From JAICSD01 sp963836665 (GTDB taxonomy: Bacteria > Acidobacteriota > Vicinamibacteria > Vicinamibacterales > 2-12-FULL-66-21): DNA of 64,000 nucleotides. Positions 43,509 to 52,731 of this stretch are shown one piece after another; the stretch's first letter is position 1; each line of letters opens with the position of its first letter. Where the stretch lies: the NCBI GenBank assembly GCA_963836665.1, contig CAWIKL010000001.1, positions 1,364,001-1,428,000 on the forward strand, given 5' to 3'. The notes below the pieces were generated by a model. The model did not search any database and was not told the origin of the DNA. It was given only the letters and a program-made list of their open reading frames with translations. The position numbers and the translations under genes were made by a program.

Positions 43509-45346
43509 CGCGATCCCACAAAGGCTTCAGCGACCAACGCCGCGAGCATCAACATCAGGCCGTAACGCCAGTAATTCTGCTGGCGCTCGGTATCGGCGGC
43601 GAGGCGCGCCAGGCGGGGCCGCGCCGGCGAGGTGGTGGGCGTCACCATGGCGCGGAACTCATCAGGGCTGACCCGCTCGATGCGGCTCTCGCGCGGATCG
43701 ACGTTGACCGCGACCGTCCGGCCATTCCACTCGGCGAGGCCGGGTTGCGGCGCGAGGCCTGGGGGTACGTCCGCGACCACGTAGGCGGAGGCGGCCGGCG
43801 GGCGCGCGGCCAGATAGCGCGCGGTCTCCTGCGCGAATGGCACGAAGGAGGCGTGCAGCGGGAAATTGTTCCAGCGGCGATCGACGTCGGACGTGAACAG
43901 GAGCAGTCGCCCGGGCCCTCCGGTGCGCTCGACGAGCGCCGCGTCACCGTTGGTGAACCGTGCCACGACCCGCCAGTGTTCCCGTGTATCGATCCGCCAC
44001 GCGTGGTCAAAGGCGATCTGCCCGAAGTTGGCGGCCACGGCGGCGAAGGGCCGCAGCACCGGATGGCGGAGATCAGTGGCGGCCAGCACGCCCGCGTGTT
44101 CGACGTCTTCCGGGTCGACCGGCGGTGTCCAGTCGAACAGCACCGAGAGGACGGCCGCGTCGGCGTCGGGCGCTGCGGCGACGAAGACCCCGCCGCCGGC
44201 GGCGAGGAAGCGGCGCAGACTCTCGCCGGCGCGCCGGTCGAGCCCGTGTGTCGATAACACCGCGATGGCGCTGTCGTCGCGCAGATCGTCGGCCTTCATG
44301 GCCGAGAACGCCGGGCCTGTCACCGTCCGCACTTCGAAGTCGGGTCCTTCGTCCGCTGCCGCGAGCAAAGCGCGCGAAAAGTAGAAGCCGCTCTTCGACC
44401 CGGCTGCGCCAGAGACGATAAGCACGCGCGGCAGCGAGCGCGCGTCGGCGACGGCGAAGCCTTCGTTGTCGGCGCGATAGCCGTCCACCGCGTCGTTGGC
44501 GAGGACGACTTTGGCGCGGCGCACGTCTGCGCCGGCATCGAAGGGGACGTCGACGGCGTCGTTGGCGGGGATGGTGACGCGGCGGGCCGGCAGGGCGCGG
44601 TCTCCGGCGGTGACCAGCACGTCGGAATCGAGCGGCCGCGCGCCGTCGTTGCGCAGCGTCACTGTAACCTGGCGCCGATCGATCCTGGTGTTGGCGACCG
44701 AGAGGTTCCCGTTCGAGCCGCCGGCGTCACGCACGAGGAGATCGATTCCCTCGGGCAGCGTGGCGCCGGCCTGGTCGAAACCGCCGCGTTGGAGATCCGA
44801 GATGACCACGACGCGGCCGCCGTCCTCGTCGAGCAACAGTTCGGCGGCCTTGTCGAGCGCCGTGGCGTAGCGGGTGCCACCGTAGGCCGGCTCGAGTGAG
44901 GCGATCGCGGCGCGAGCGTCACTGGCGGCGCCGGACGCCGACACCACCTCAGCACGGTCGTCGAAAGCCACCACCGCAATGCGATCGCCGCGCGCGGCGT
45001 CGATGGCCTGGCCGGCCAGCTCTCGCGCCCGCGCGATGCGGCCGGCCGCCGCCATGCTGAACGAGCGATCAATCGCGATCACCGTCTGCCTCGCCGTAGC
45101 GGCAGCGCCCGGGCGATAGGGACGGGCGAAGGACGCTGCCAGCAGCAGGAGGGCGATCACGCGCGCGGCGAGCAGCAGCAGATCGCGCAGGCGGTAGCGA
45201 CGCGAGCGCTCGACCGGGGTCGGTCGCAACAGATGCACCGCGGTGAACGGCACCGGCGGCGCCACGTCGCGCCGCAACAGGTGCAGCACGATTGGAATCG
45301 CGACGAGCGCGGCGCCGGCAAGATACAGAGGCGCAAGAAACGACAT
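43505..45346 (-). CDS. BatA-type vWA membrane protein
   Basis: 613 residues. Begins with the BatA N-terminal signature FLAPLYLAGAALVAIPIVLHLLRRD, a second helix at about 57-75, then a vWA domain with MIDAS IAIDRSFSMA (about 92-96), DRIAVVAFDDRAEV and VVVISDLQRGGFD. A beta domain and a GATase-like segment (RVLIVSGAAGSKSGFYFSRAL, RRFLAAGGGVFVAAAPDAD) follow, with a final helix before FVGSR. Member of the MoxR operon, next to its DUF58 partner (3 nt gap) and overlapping the DUF4175-like gene by 4 nt. Confidence 0.88.
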   Translation of the reverse strand: MSFLAPLYLAGAALVAIPIVLHLLRRDVAPPVPFTAVHLLRPTPVERSRRYRLRDLLLLAARVIALLLLAASFARPYRPGAAATARQTVIAIDRSFSMAAAGRIARARELAGQAIDAARGDRIAVVAFDDRAEVVSASGAASDARAAIASLEPAYGGTRYATALDKAAELLLDEDGGRVVVISDLQRGGFDQAGATLPEGIDLLVRDAGGSNGNLSVANTRIDRRQVTVTLRNDGARPLDSDVLVTAGDRALPARRVTIPANDAVDVPFDAGADVRRAKVVLANDAVDGYRADNEGFAVADARSLPRVLIVSGAAGSKSGFYFSRALLAAADEGPDFEVRTVTGPAFSAMKADDLRDDSAIAVLSTHGLDRRAGESLRRFLAAGGGVFVAAAPDADAAVLSVLFDWTPPVDPEDVEHAGVLAATDLRHPVLRPFAAVAANFGQIAFDHAWRIDTREHWRVVARFTNGDAALVERTGGPGRLLLFTSDVDRRWNNFPLHASFVPFAQETARYLAARPPAASAYVVADVPPGLAPQPGLAEWNGRTVAVNVDPRESRIERVSPDEFRAMVTPTTSPARPRLARLAADTERQQNYWRYGLMLMLAALVAEAFVGSR

Positions 45347-45349
45347 CGG

Positions 45350-46261
45350 TTATTTCCGGCGCGCGCGCGCATCGAGATAGGCGAGCAGCGCAAAGTCGAG
45401 CGGCTGCGACGTGTCGAGACTGAGAAAATCAATACCCTGGCTGCGCAGCTCCTTTTCGTAGCGCGTGCGCAGCTGTTGCAGCGCGTCGAGGTAGTCCTGG
45501 CGCACGTGCGCCGGATCGGCGGTGACGACGTCCGCGCTCTCGACGTCGGTGAAGCGCGCCGGGCCACGGAACGGAAACAGAATCTCGTAGGGATCGAGCA
45601 CCTGGAACACGATGACGTCGGTGCCGCGGAAACGCAGGTGCCGCAAGCCGCTGACGACCCGCTCCGGCTCGTCGAACAGATCAGAAATGAGCACGACAAG
45701 GCTGCGCTTGGTCAACGCGTCGGCGAGCTGGTGCAGCGGGCGGCCAACATCCGATTTGGCGCCAGGAGCGATCCGATCGAGCGCGTGCAGGATGGCGTTC
45801 AGATGCCCGGGACGCGCCGAGGCGGGCACGCGGGGCCCGATGGTCTCGTCGAACTGGATGAGGCCCGTAGCGTCACGCTGCCGGCTCATGAGATAGGCCA
45901 GCGACGCCGCCAGCACGCTGCCGTACTCCAGCTTGCTCATCGCCGCGCCGCCGCGGTATCCCATCGACGCACTGACGTCGAGCAGCAGGTGGCAGTCGAG
46001 GTTGGTCTCCTCCTCGAAGCGCTTGACGTAGTGCCGATCCGATCGCGCGTAGACCTTCCAGTCGAGTGTGGCGAGATCATCACCGGGCATGTACTGGCGG
46101 TACTCGGCGAACTCGACGCTGAAGCCCTTGTAGGGGCTGCGGTGCAGGCCCGAGAGGAAGCCTTCGACGACGGTGCGCGCCTTCAGCTCCATCGACCCGA
46201 GCCGCGCGATCACCGCCGGATCGAGAAAGCGGACGTCGCGCGACGGGGGGGACGAGGGCAT
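45350..46261 (-). CDS. DUF58 protein (MoxR-associated vWA)
   Basis: 303 residues. Contains GLHRSPYKGFSVEFAEYRQYMPGDDLATLDWKVYARS (cited as SVEFAEYRQYMPGDD), the DUF58 hallmark, and a vWA MIDAS LLLDVSASMGYRG (about 88-100) with VLISDLFDEPERV. DUF58 proteins are the usual direct partners of MoxR AAA ATPases. ATG 46261 lies 5 nt after the MoxR stop. Earlier in-frame positions lie over moxR and are not used. Confidence 0.93.
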   Translation of the reverse strand: MPSSPPSRDVRFLDPAVIARLGSMELKARTVVEGFLSGLHRSPYKGFSVEFAEYRQYMPGDDLATLDWKVYARSDRHYVKRFEEETNLDCHLLLDVSASMGYRGGAAMSKLEYGSVLAASLAYLMSRQRDATGLIQFDETIGPRVPASARPGHLNAILHALDRIAPGAKSDVGRPLHQLADALTKRSLVVLISDLFDEPERVVSGLRHLRFRGTDVIVFQVLDPYEILFPFRGPARFTDVESADVVTADPAHVRQDYLDALQQLRTRYEKELRSQGIDFLSLDTSQPLDFALLAYLDARARRK

Positions 46262-46266
46262 CGCGG

Positions 46267-47286
46267 TTACATGCCGCTCTGCGGCGCGGGGACGGCCTCG
46301 ATCAGGCGATCGACGAGGATGTCGGAGGTGATCTTCTCCGACTCGGCGTAGAAATTCGGGATGATGCGGTGGCGCAGGATTGGCCTGGCCAGCGCGCGGA
46401 TGTCGGCGATGGACACGTGGTAGCGGCCCTCCATCAGGGCGCGCGCCTTCGAGGCGAGAATCAGCGACTGCGAGGCGCGCAAGCCGGCGCCCCACTTGAC
46501 CCAGTCCTTGATGAATCGCAAGTCCTGCTGGCGTCCCGGCCGCGACGAATCGACCAGGCGCACGGCGTAGCGCGCCACTTCTTCGGCGACGATCACCTGG
46601 CGCACCAGGTGCTGGTAGTCGAGGATGTCGGGGCCGCCCAGGACCCGCGCCGGCACCGGCGCGTCGATGCCTGTGGTCTGCGTCACCACGCGGACCTCGT
46701 CGTCTTCCGCCAGGTAGGACACGACGACGTTGAACATGAAGCGATCGAGCTGCGCCTCGGGGAGCGGATAGGTCCCTTCCAGCTCGATCGGGTTCTGTGT
46801 GGCAAGGACGAAGAAGGGGCGTTCGAGCGGATAGGTCCGCCCGGCAGCGGTGACGTGGTATTCCTGCATTGCCTCGAGCAGCGCCGCCTGGGTCTTGGGG
46901 GGCGTCCGGTTGATCTCGTCGGCGAGGAGGATCTGCGCGAAGATCGGCCCCTTGACGAAGCGCAGGCTGCGGTGGCCGGCGTCTTCGTCGAGCACCTCGG
47001 TGCCGGTGATGTCGGCGGGCATCAAGTCCGGCGTGAACTGGATTCGCTTGAACGACAGGTCGAGGATTTCGGCGAGCGTGCGGATGAGCAGCGTCTTGGC
47101 GAGGCCGGGTACGCCGGTGATCAGGCAGTGGCCGCCGGTGAAGAGCGCCATCAGCACCTGTTCGATCACCTCGTCCTGGCCGATGATGACCTTGCGGAGC
47201 TCGGCGAGCATGCGACGACGGCCGTCGGCGACGCGTTCGGCGACGGCGGCCAGGCTGCCGGGAGCGGCGGAAGAAGTCGTCTGCAT
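46267..47286 (-). CDS. moxR: MoxR-family AAA ATPase
   Basis: 339 residues. Walker A TGVPGLAKTLLIRTLA (about 55), Walker B ILLADEINRTPPKTQAALLEAM (about 118, abbreviated), sensor 1 FFVLATQNPIE and the arginine-finger region EAQLDRFMFNVVVSYLAE; C-terminal helical lid AGLRASQSLILASKARAL. MoxR ATPases act as chaperones that load metal or assemble complexes with vWA partners. Start ATG 47286 overlaps the DUF4159 stop (TGATG), showing tight coupling. Confidence 0.96.
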   Translation of the reverse strand: MQTTSSAAPGSLAAVAERVADGRRRMLAELRKVIIGQDEVIEQVLMALFTGGHCLITGVPGLAKTLLIRTLAEILDLSFKRIQFTPDLMPADITGTEVLDEDAGHRSLRFVKGPIFAQILLADEINRTPPKTQAALLEAMQEYHVTAAGRTYPLERPFFVLATQNPIELEGTYPLPEAQLDRFMFNVVVSYLAEDDEVRVVTQTTGIDAPVPARVLGGPDILDYQHLVRQVIVAEEVARYAVRLVDSSRPGRQQDLRFIKDWVKWGAGLRASQSLILASKARALMEGRYHVSIADIRALARPILRHRIIPNFYAESEKITSDILVDRLIEAVPAPQSGM

Positions 47287-48113
47287 CAGTGAGTCAGGGC
47301 GTAGATGATTTCGTTGATTTCCATCCGGTAGGCCTGCGCCGTGTACTTGACGTAGCCGGGATACTCGGAGGCGTTCGACCACTCCCAGCCGTCACCCATG
47401 TCGACGTTCCAGTTGATGAGCACCATGGCGCGGCCGTTGTCGTCTTCGATCGCGCGCAGGTGCGCGACGTAGCCCCCCTTCTCCCACGTCCGTCCCATCA
47501 GGAACGAGCCCAGCCCGGGCGTCTGCGGGAACGAGTCGAAGTGGTAGAAACAGTTGAAGATCGGATGGTCCGTCGGCAGGTCGATGATCTTGCGGTCGGG
47601 AAATACCCGCTTCAGTTCCTTTTCGACGTTGTTCCACTCGATGGGGCCGTGAAAGTCGTCGAAGGTCAGCGTGCCGCCGCGGAGCAGGAATTCGCGCAGG
47701 ATCGGCACTTCCGCGTCCTTCAGGCGCAGGTTGCCTCCTTCAACGATGTAGATCCACGGGTGGTTGAAGAGCTCGGGATCCTCGATCCGAATCTCGATCG
47801 GATCGTTGACCTGGATGGCGGTGGCGGTGCGCACGCGGCGCGACAGGTTCCAGTCGGCGGCCGGCGCGTCGATATACCAGGGCTCGTCGTAGGGGCTGAG
47901 GCCGGGGCGAGGTGGAAACGTCCAGGCTGTGTAGTGCACGCGAACGAACCCCCATTGCAGGCCGGCGAAACGGAGATCGGGAGCGGCGGGCACGGGGGGC
48001 GCCTGGGCCAGCACCGGCACGGCGATCCAGCGCTCAAACACGGAGGGCGCAGCGAGGCACAACGCCGCTCCCACCAAGGCAAGGCCGATCGCGCCAAACG
48101 GGCGGCTCCGCAT
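47286..48113 (-). CDS. DUF4159 exported protein
   Basis: 275 residues with a signal-anchor segment (FGAIGLALVGAALCLAAPSVF). The DUF4159 core includes RVHYTAWTFPPRPGLSPYDEPW-type text (cited as YDEPWYIDAPAADWNLSRRV), IYIVEGGNLRLKDAEVPILREF, LRGGTLTFDDFHGPIEW and FPDRKIIDLPTDHPIFNCFYHF. The fold is related to GATase-like domains and is nearly always found with MoxR/DUF58/BatA genes. The 1-nt gap to the TPR-peptidase stop puts it in the same operon. Confidence 0.9.
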   Translation of the reverse strand: MRSRPFGAIGLALVGAALCLAAPSVFERWIAVPVLAQAPPVPAAPDLRFAGLQWGFVRVHYTAWTFPPRPGLSPYDEPWYIDAPAADWNLSRRVRTATAIQVNDPIEIRIEDPELFNHPWIYIVEGGNLRLKDAEVPILREFLLRGGTLTFDDFHGPIEWNNVEKELKRVFPDRKIIDLPTDHPIFNCFYHFDSFPQTPGLGSFLMGRTWEKGGYVAHLRAIEDDNGRAMVLINWNVDMGDGWEWSNASEYPGYVKYTAQAYRMEINEIIYALTH

Positions 48114-48114
48114 C

Positions 48115-50643
48115 TCAGTGGCTCGAGTGGCCCCCTACGGCGTTGAGGAGCAATTCCTGTGCGCGTTCGAAGCTCGGAGCGATTTCGAGGGCGGCGAGCG
48201 CCTCTTTCTTGGCGTTGGCCCGATCGCCGGCGAGGAGGTAGCTCTCGCCGAGATCGCAGTGCGCGGCCGCCTTGTCCGGGGTACCGGTGAGCAGCGCGGC
48301 ACGGAACTCGCGCGTGGCGACGGGGACGTCACGCGTCTTGAGTGCCATCCGTCCCCAATTGGTGTGCGCGGTGGCGTCGAAGGGGTCGAGCGAGACGATG
48401 CGCGTGACCGCCAGTGTCTTGAGCCGCTCGTCGCCGGCGGCCTCAGCCAGCGTCCACAGCTTGCGCGCGGCGTCGACGTTGGTGTGGTCCGACGCGATCA
48501 ATGCCTCATATTCCTTGAGCGCGCGAGGGCGGTCGTTGAGCTTCTCGGCCAGCGCCGCCATGATCGCGTGGGGGCTCTCGTCGCCGATGGCGTTGGGCAC
48601 CAGGACCGAGGCGCGCTGCAGCGGCGCGAACGCCGAGGGATCGCCGGCCTTGGCCAGCGCCTCGCCGAGCGCCAGCTGGGCGATGTAGCTTTCCGGGCGG
48701 GCCGCCGCCGCCGCCTTGAGTGCGTCGAGCGAGCCGTCGACGGGGGTGTCGACATCGTGCAGCGCGCGCCGCATGGTGCCGAACCGATCGTCGAGATACT
48801 TGGTAAACGTGACTTGCAACCCGTCGAAATCGGCGTTGATCGCGCGCTGGAGGGCCGCGTCGCTATCGACGCCGTCGCCGAAGGCGCGGACGAGCGTGTT
48901 CAGCGCCTGCTGCCCACGCGTCGAGACGATGTGATCGACCAGCAGCGACGCTTCGTAATAGGCGAGAGAGATCGTATCGGGGCGGGTGAAGCCGGCGTTC
49001 AACTCGCGCAGCTTGAGCACCTTGCCCTTGTCCATCGCGCGCGCGAAGGTGACCTCCATGTCGCGCCCCCACTCGGGGCGCTGCCGCCCTTCCTCGTAGA
49101 CCGAAATCCCCTCGGTCAGCCAGCGCGGAATGCGCTGCTTCGACATCTGGATCGTGATCACGTGGGCCAGCTCGTGCCAGAGCGTCGCTTCCCAGCTGAA
49201 CTCCCCGGGGCGCGAGCGCGCCCGCGGCGAATCCATCGTCACGACGTGCCCGAAGCAGGCACCGAGGGCGCCGATCATGCCGGGCAGGCCGAGGTTGCGC
49301 ACGGCGAAGTCGTCGTGGTCGGGGAAGATCTCGACGTAGAGCGGCCCGGTCGGCGTAAAACCGTAGCGGGCCGACAGCGTCTTGATGGCGTCTTTGGCCA
49401 GGGGCACGGCGTATTCCTTCAGGACGGGCGCCTCGTCGCGGTCCATCTTGAAGGTGAAATCGCCATCGCGCTCGACGGTGAACTTGTCGAGCCTGTCGAG
49501 CATCTTCAGCAGGTTGAAGGTGACGACGTCGTAGGGGTCGGCGCGAAACGACTTTTCGAGCGTCTGGCGCGCGGCCGTTTCGTCGCCGGTGCGCAGCAGG
49601 TGCATGCCAAGGTCGGACGCGGCGTGGGCGTCCGACGGATCGAGTGCGACCGCCTTCTGCGTGAGCGCCACCGCCTCCTCGAAGCGATAGTGGCTCGCGG
49701 TCAGCTCGCCGGCAATGCGGTAGCCCTCGCCGTAGACCGGATTGGTCTCGAGCGCAGCGGCGATTTCGCGTTCGAACGTCGGCTTGTCGTCCTTGACGTA
49801 GGCGATCGCGGCGCGCAGGGCGTGCGCCTGCGGGTGTGCGGGGTTGACGGCGAGGACCTTGTCGATCTCGGCCTTGGCTTCGGTGTCGCGGTCGGCGTCG
49901 AGGTGCAGGCTCGCCAGCAGCAGGTGCGCGTCGGCCAGTTCCGGGTCGATGGCGATCGCCTTGTCGGCCTCGGCCGCCGCCTTTGCCGAGTCGTCGTCTT
50001 CGAGCACGCGTGCCAGGCCGGCGTGCCCCGGCGCCCAGGCGGGATCGGCGGCAAGCACGGCCTGGAAGGACTTCAGCGCTTCGCCGACCTGGTGCTTGTC
50101 GAGAAACAGCTCGCCCCACTCCGACTGGACGACGACCGGATCGCCGCCGGCGCGCTCGGCCTCGCGAAACAGGCTGTTGGCGTCGCGCTCCCGGTTCAAG
50201 GCACGGGCTGCCCGTCCGGCGCGGACGAGGCCGGCGGGATCCGACGCGGCACTCGACTGGCGGAGCACGGCGTTCAGGATGGGCGACGCATCGGCGTTGC
50301 GGCCGGTCATCTGATAGATGAGCGCCAGCTCGAGCGCGGCGTCGCCGCCCGGGTCGCGCGCGATCAGCGGTGCGAGCAGCGCCTGTGCGTCCTTGTAGTG
50401 CCCGCGGTGGACGGCGAGCTCAGCCAGCACGACGGCGGCCGCCGGATCGTTCGCGCCGCGTGCCGTCGCCATCCGTTCGGCGTCGGCGCGTTTGCCGTGC
50501 GCCAGTGCGACTGCGGCTGCGCGGGCGAAATCTGTCTGCGTGGACGTCCCCTGAGCGCCGCGTACGGCCGAGCCGGTGGCAGCGAAGCAGACCCCCAGCG
50601 CGACGATGACAAAGAGGCGTGCGGGAGGTGACAGACGTTGCAT
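48115..50643 (-). CDS. TPR protein with gluzincin (peptidase MA-like) domain
   Basis: 842 residues. Signal peptide (LFVIVALGVCFAATGSA), about ten TPR-like helical repeats over residues 35-400 (e.g. GEALKSFQAVLAADPAWAPG, AVALTQKAVALDPSDAHAAS), then a metallopeptidase with LWHELAHVITIQMSKQRIP and WLTEGISVYEE (HExxH plus distal Glu), followed by more TPRs. Likely first gene of the MoxR operon. TATAAT (50656-50661, minus strand) lies 12 nt before ATG 50643; the frame extends to a TTG further up that lies over the promoter, so it is rejected. Confidence 0.9.
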   Translation of the reverse strand: MQRLSPPARLFVIVALGVCFAATGSAVRGAQGTSTQTDFARAAAVALAHGKRADAERMATARGANDPAAAVVLAELAVHRGHYKDAQALLAPLIARDPGGDAALELALIYQMTGRNADASPILNAVLRQSSAASDPAGLVRAGRAARALNRERDANSLFREAERAGGDPVVVQSEWGELFLDKHQVGEALKSFQAVLAADPAWAPGHAGLARVLEDDDSAKAAAEADKAIAIDPELADAHLLLASLHLDADRDTEAKAEIDKVLAVNPAHPQAHALRAAIAYVKDDKPTFEREIAAALETNPVYGEGYRIAGELTASHYRFEEAVALTQKAVALDPSDAHAASDLGMHLLRTGDETAARQTLEKSFRADPYDVVTFNLLKMLDRLDKFTVERDGDFTFKMDRDEAPVLKEYAVPLAKDAIKTLSARYGFTPTGPLYVEIFPDHDDFAVRNLGLPGMIGALGACFGHVVTMDSPRARSRPGEFSWEATLWHELAHVITIQMSKQRIPRWLTEGISVYEEGRQRPEWGRDMEVTFARAMDKGKVLKLRELNAGFTRPDTISLAYYEASLLVDHIVSTRGQQALNTLVRAFGDGVDSDAALQRAINADFDGLQVTFTKYLDDRFGTMRRALHDVDTPVDGSLDALKAAAAARPESYIAQLALGEALAKAGDPSAFAPLQRASVLVPNAIGDESPHAIMAALAEKLNDRPRALKEYEALIASDHTNVDAARKLWTLAEAAGDERLKTLAVTRIVSLDPFDATAHTNWGRMALKTRDVPVATREFRAALLTGTPDKAAAHCDLGESYLLAGDRANAKKEALAALEIAPSFERAQELLLNAVGGHSSH

Positions 50644-50655
50644 GAACCCGGCTCG

Positions 50656-50661
50656 ATTATA
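50656..50661 (-). promoter_or_regulatory. -10 element for the MoxR/vWA operon
   Basis: Minus-strand TATAAT 12 nt upstream of ATG 50643; the predicted leader is only about 5 nt. Confidence 0.5.
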
Positions 50662-50792
50662 GTGCCGGCGCAACCGGCATCGGGGCTGCCAGGACTGCTA
50701 AGCAGGCAGCATGCCGATTAGACTCTGTGTCACCCTCGGCAGTCTGCAGTTTTCGAGCGGGGAGATTTCGCGACAGCGGCGGCCATGCGATT

Positions 50793-52214
50793 TCAGAATA
50801 ACGGCCGCCATGTAAAGAAGATGGCAGCCGCCAGCCCCTGACCGATGGCGAACGCGGTGATGAGTGCCAGCGTCACGCGCGGCGAGGCGATCGCGGCCAG
50901 CGCGATGAACGCGGGAAAGAGTGTCGCCGACAGCCGGCCGAGCGACAGTACTCCGCCGGCGAGCATCGGCGGGATCACATTGATCAAGACGAACAGGGCG
51001 AGCGCCGGCCCCGCTTTACGGAGGACTGGCCAGACCATGATCAACGCGAAGATCAATCCGAGGCTGTTGAGCGTGTCGAAGGGCACACCTTCGACCACAT
51101 GGACCAGCCCTTCGTCGGTGATCCAGCCGTAGGCGCGCTGCACCGGCGCGAGCCCCTCGTAGGTCCGTCCCCAGGCGGCTTCGTGCATCCGCGCCCAGCC
51201 GAAGAAGCTGCCGGTCAGGCTATGAACGTAGACGCTGAAGCCGAGCATGCCGACGCCCGGCATGGCGGCTGCGACGAGCGACGACGCCACGCGGAGCGGG
51301 GGAATCGCGGACACTGCGGCGCGTTCACGCCACAGGCGCTCGGCGACCAATGCGGCAAGGACCAGGCTCAGAAAACAGCCATTGGGACGGGTCAACCCGA
51401 CGAGCAGCCCCCACGCGCCTGCCTTGACCCATTCGTCACGGCGGAAGTGATACACCGCGGCGACGGCTCCGAGCAGAAACAGCGACTCGGTGTAGGGGGC
51501 GCTGTAGAAGACCGAAAACGGATAGGCGGCGAGCAGCGCCACCGCGTCGGTGGCGCGTGACTCGCCGATGATGTCGCGGGCAAGCCGCCAGAGATATGCC
51601 GACGCCCACGCGAAGGCAAAGATCGACAGGAAGAGGCCGCCCCAGAGCAAGCGCAGCACGCGCTTTTCCTTCGGCATGCCTGGGCCGAAGGCGCCAATGG
51701 GATAGCCGACCGCGCGCATCAGGAAGGGAAAGGCCGGGAAGAACGCGATGTTCTGCTGGCGCTTGAAATTGCCGCCAAAGGAATAGCCATCGACCGCGAT
51801 GCCGCCGTACCAGCCGGCGTCAAAGCGCGCGGGAAGATTCGAGAGTTTGTCGGCCGACAGCTCGAACCCGGTGGTGACCGCGTTGACGCCAATCGTGGCC
51901 ACCGCCATGTAACCGATGAGCAGGGCGCAGACGCGGCTCGAGAACCCCAGTGCCGCGGCGCTTCCGGCCGGACGCTCGCCGGCGCCGCGCAGCCAGCCGG
52001 CCAGGCGCGCGGGTAGAGGCGAGGGGGGATAGGCGACGTGACGGACTGCCAACAGTGCGACCGCGAAGAACAACAGGCGTCCCGTCGAGTGGACGCGCAC
52101 CGGGTTGAGCGAAAAATAAATGGCGAAGCCGCCGAACAGGAACACGAACACGGTCAGGATGAGCGCGAGGACGGCGGCCGCGTCGAGCGCGCGGACCCAC
52201 AGCGGCAGTTTCAC
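50793..52214 (-). CDS. GT-C membrane mannosyltransferase, PIG-V-like
   Basis: 473 residues, about ten transmembrane helices. RFDAGWYGGIAVDGYSF is the PIG-V/GT-C catalytic first-loop pattern with acidic residue; QQNIAFFPAFPFLMRAVGYP, AYPFSVFYSAPYTESLFLL and GLTRPNGCFLSLVL also match bacterial PIG-V-like proteins, which use polyprenyl-phosphate sugars on the outer face. GTG start 52214; its -10 TAGAAT overlaps the stop codon of the preceding gene. Acceptor unknown. Confidence 0.85.
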   Translation of the reverse strand: MKLPLWVRALDAAAVLALILTVFVFLFGGFAIYFSLNPVRVHSTGRLLFFAVALLAVRHVAYPPSPLPARLAGWLRGAGERPAGSAAALGFSSRVCALLIGYMAVATIGVNAVTTGFELSADKLSNLPARFDAGWYGGIAVDGYSFGGNFKRQQNIAFFPAFPFLMRAVGYPIGAFGPGMPKEKRVLRLLWGGLFLSIFAFAWASAYLWRLARDIIGESRATDAVALLAAYPFSVFYSAPYTESLFLLGAVAAVYHFRRDEWVKAGAWGLLVGLTRPNGCFLSLVLAALVAERLWRERAAVSAIPPLRVASSLVAAAMPGVGMLGFSVYVHSLTGSFFGWARMHEAAWGRTYEGLAPVQRAYGWITDEGLVHVVEGVPFDTLNSLGLIFALIMVWPVLRKAGPALALFVLINVIPPMLAGGVLSLGRLSATLFPAFIALAAIASPRVTLALITAFAIGQGLAAAIFFTWRPLF

Positions 52215-52221
52215 GGCGGAG

Positions 52222-52227
52222 ATTCTA
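52222..52227 (-). promoter_or_regulatory. -10 element of leaderless promoter for the GT-C gene
   Basis: Minus-strand TAGAAT, 7 nt, GTG 52214. The first three bases are the TAG stop of the upstream methyltransferase gene. Confidence 0.4.
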
Positions 52228-52731
52228 TCGCTCCGTGAGGGCGGTTTCCTCGATCGCGATGCGGCGCCACATCAGCGCCCCGAAACCGGCGACCGCGAGC
52301 GGTCCGCTGACGAGCGCACGCATGGCGATCGCGGTCCCGGCGAGCTCGGCGGCCACGGCGACGTAGTTCGGGTGCGCGATCCAGCGATAGGGACCCGCGG
52401 CCGTCCGCGCCGACTGCGGTGGGACGAGTACCCGGAACGTCCAGCGCTCCCCCAGTGACGCAATCGCCCAGTATTTCATTGCCTTGGCCGCGGCAAACAG
52501 GGCCACGCCAGCCGCGAACCATGCGTCGCCGCCGGCGCCACGCGCGCTGCCTTCGGCGAGCATGGCGACAAACGCCCCCGGATAGGCCAGCGCCATCAGC
52601 CGGTAGACATCGCCGGAGGGCTCGACGGCTCCGCGGCGGCGCAGCCGCCGCTCATGGCGTGCCGACAGCCAGGCCTCACCGAGCATGGCCATGACGATGA
52701 CGGCCGCGAGCGCCGCGGTGTCGATCCTCAC
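52225..52731 (-). CDS. Isoprenylcysteine-carboxyl-methyltransferase-like membrane protein
   Basis: 168 residues with about four helices. The C-terminal signature GPYRWIAHPNYVAVAAELAGTAI (cited in part: GPYRWIAHPNYVAV) and final RIAIEE match the ICMT/PEMT family, which methylates carboxyl or lipid acceptors with SAM. In bacteria ICMT-like proteins often accompany polyketide-type synthases. GTG start 52731 overlaps the TGA of the FAD reductase (GTGA). The open frame upstream is antisense/alternative-frame noise. Confidence 0.82.
   Translation of the reverse strand: MRIDTAALAAVIVMAMLGEAWLSARHERRLRRRGAVEPSGDVYRLMALAYPGAFVAMLAEGSARGAGGDAWFAAGVALFAAAKAMKYWAIASLGERWTFRVLVPPQSARTAAGPYRWIAHPNYVAVAAELAGTAIAMRALVSGPLAVAGFGALMWRRIAIEETALTER

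Noticed and set aside
48118..50631. 837-codon plus-strand open frame
   Set aside because: Lies fully antisense to the TPR-gluzincin gene; composition is a complement shadow with no domain, while the minus strand has HExxH and TPR repeats.
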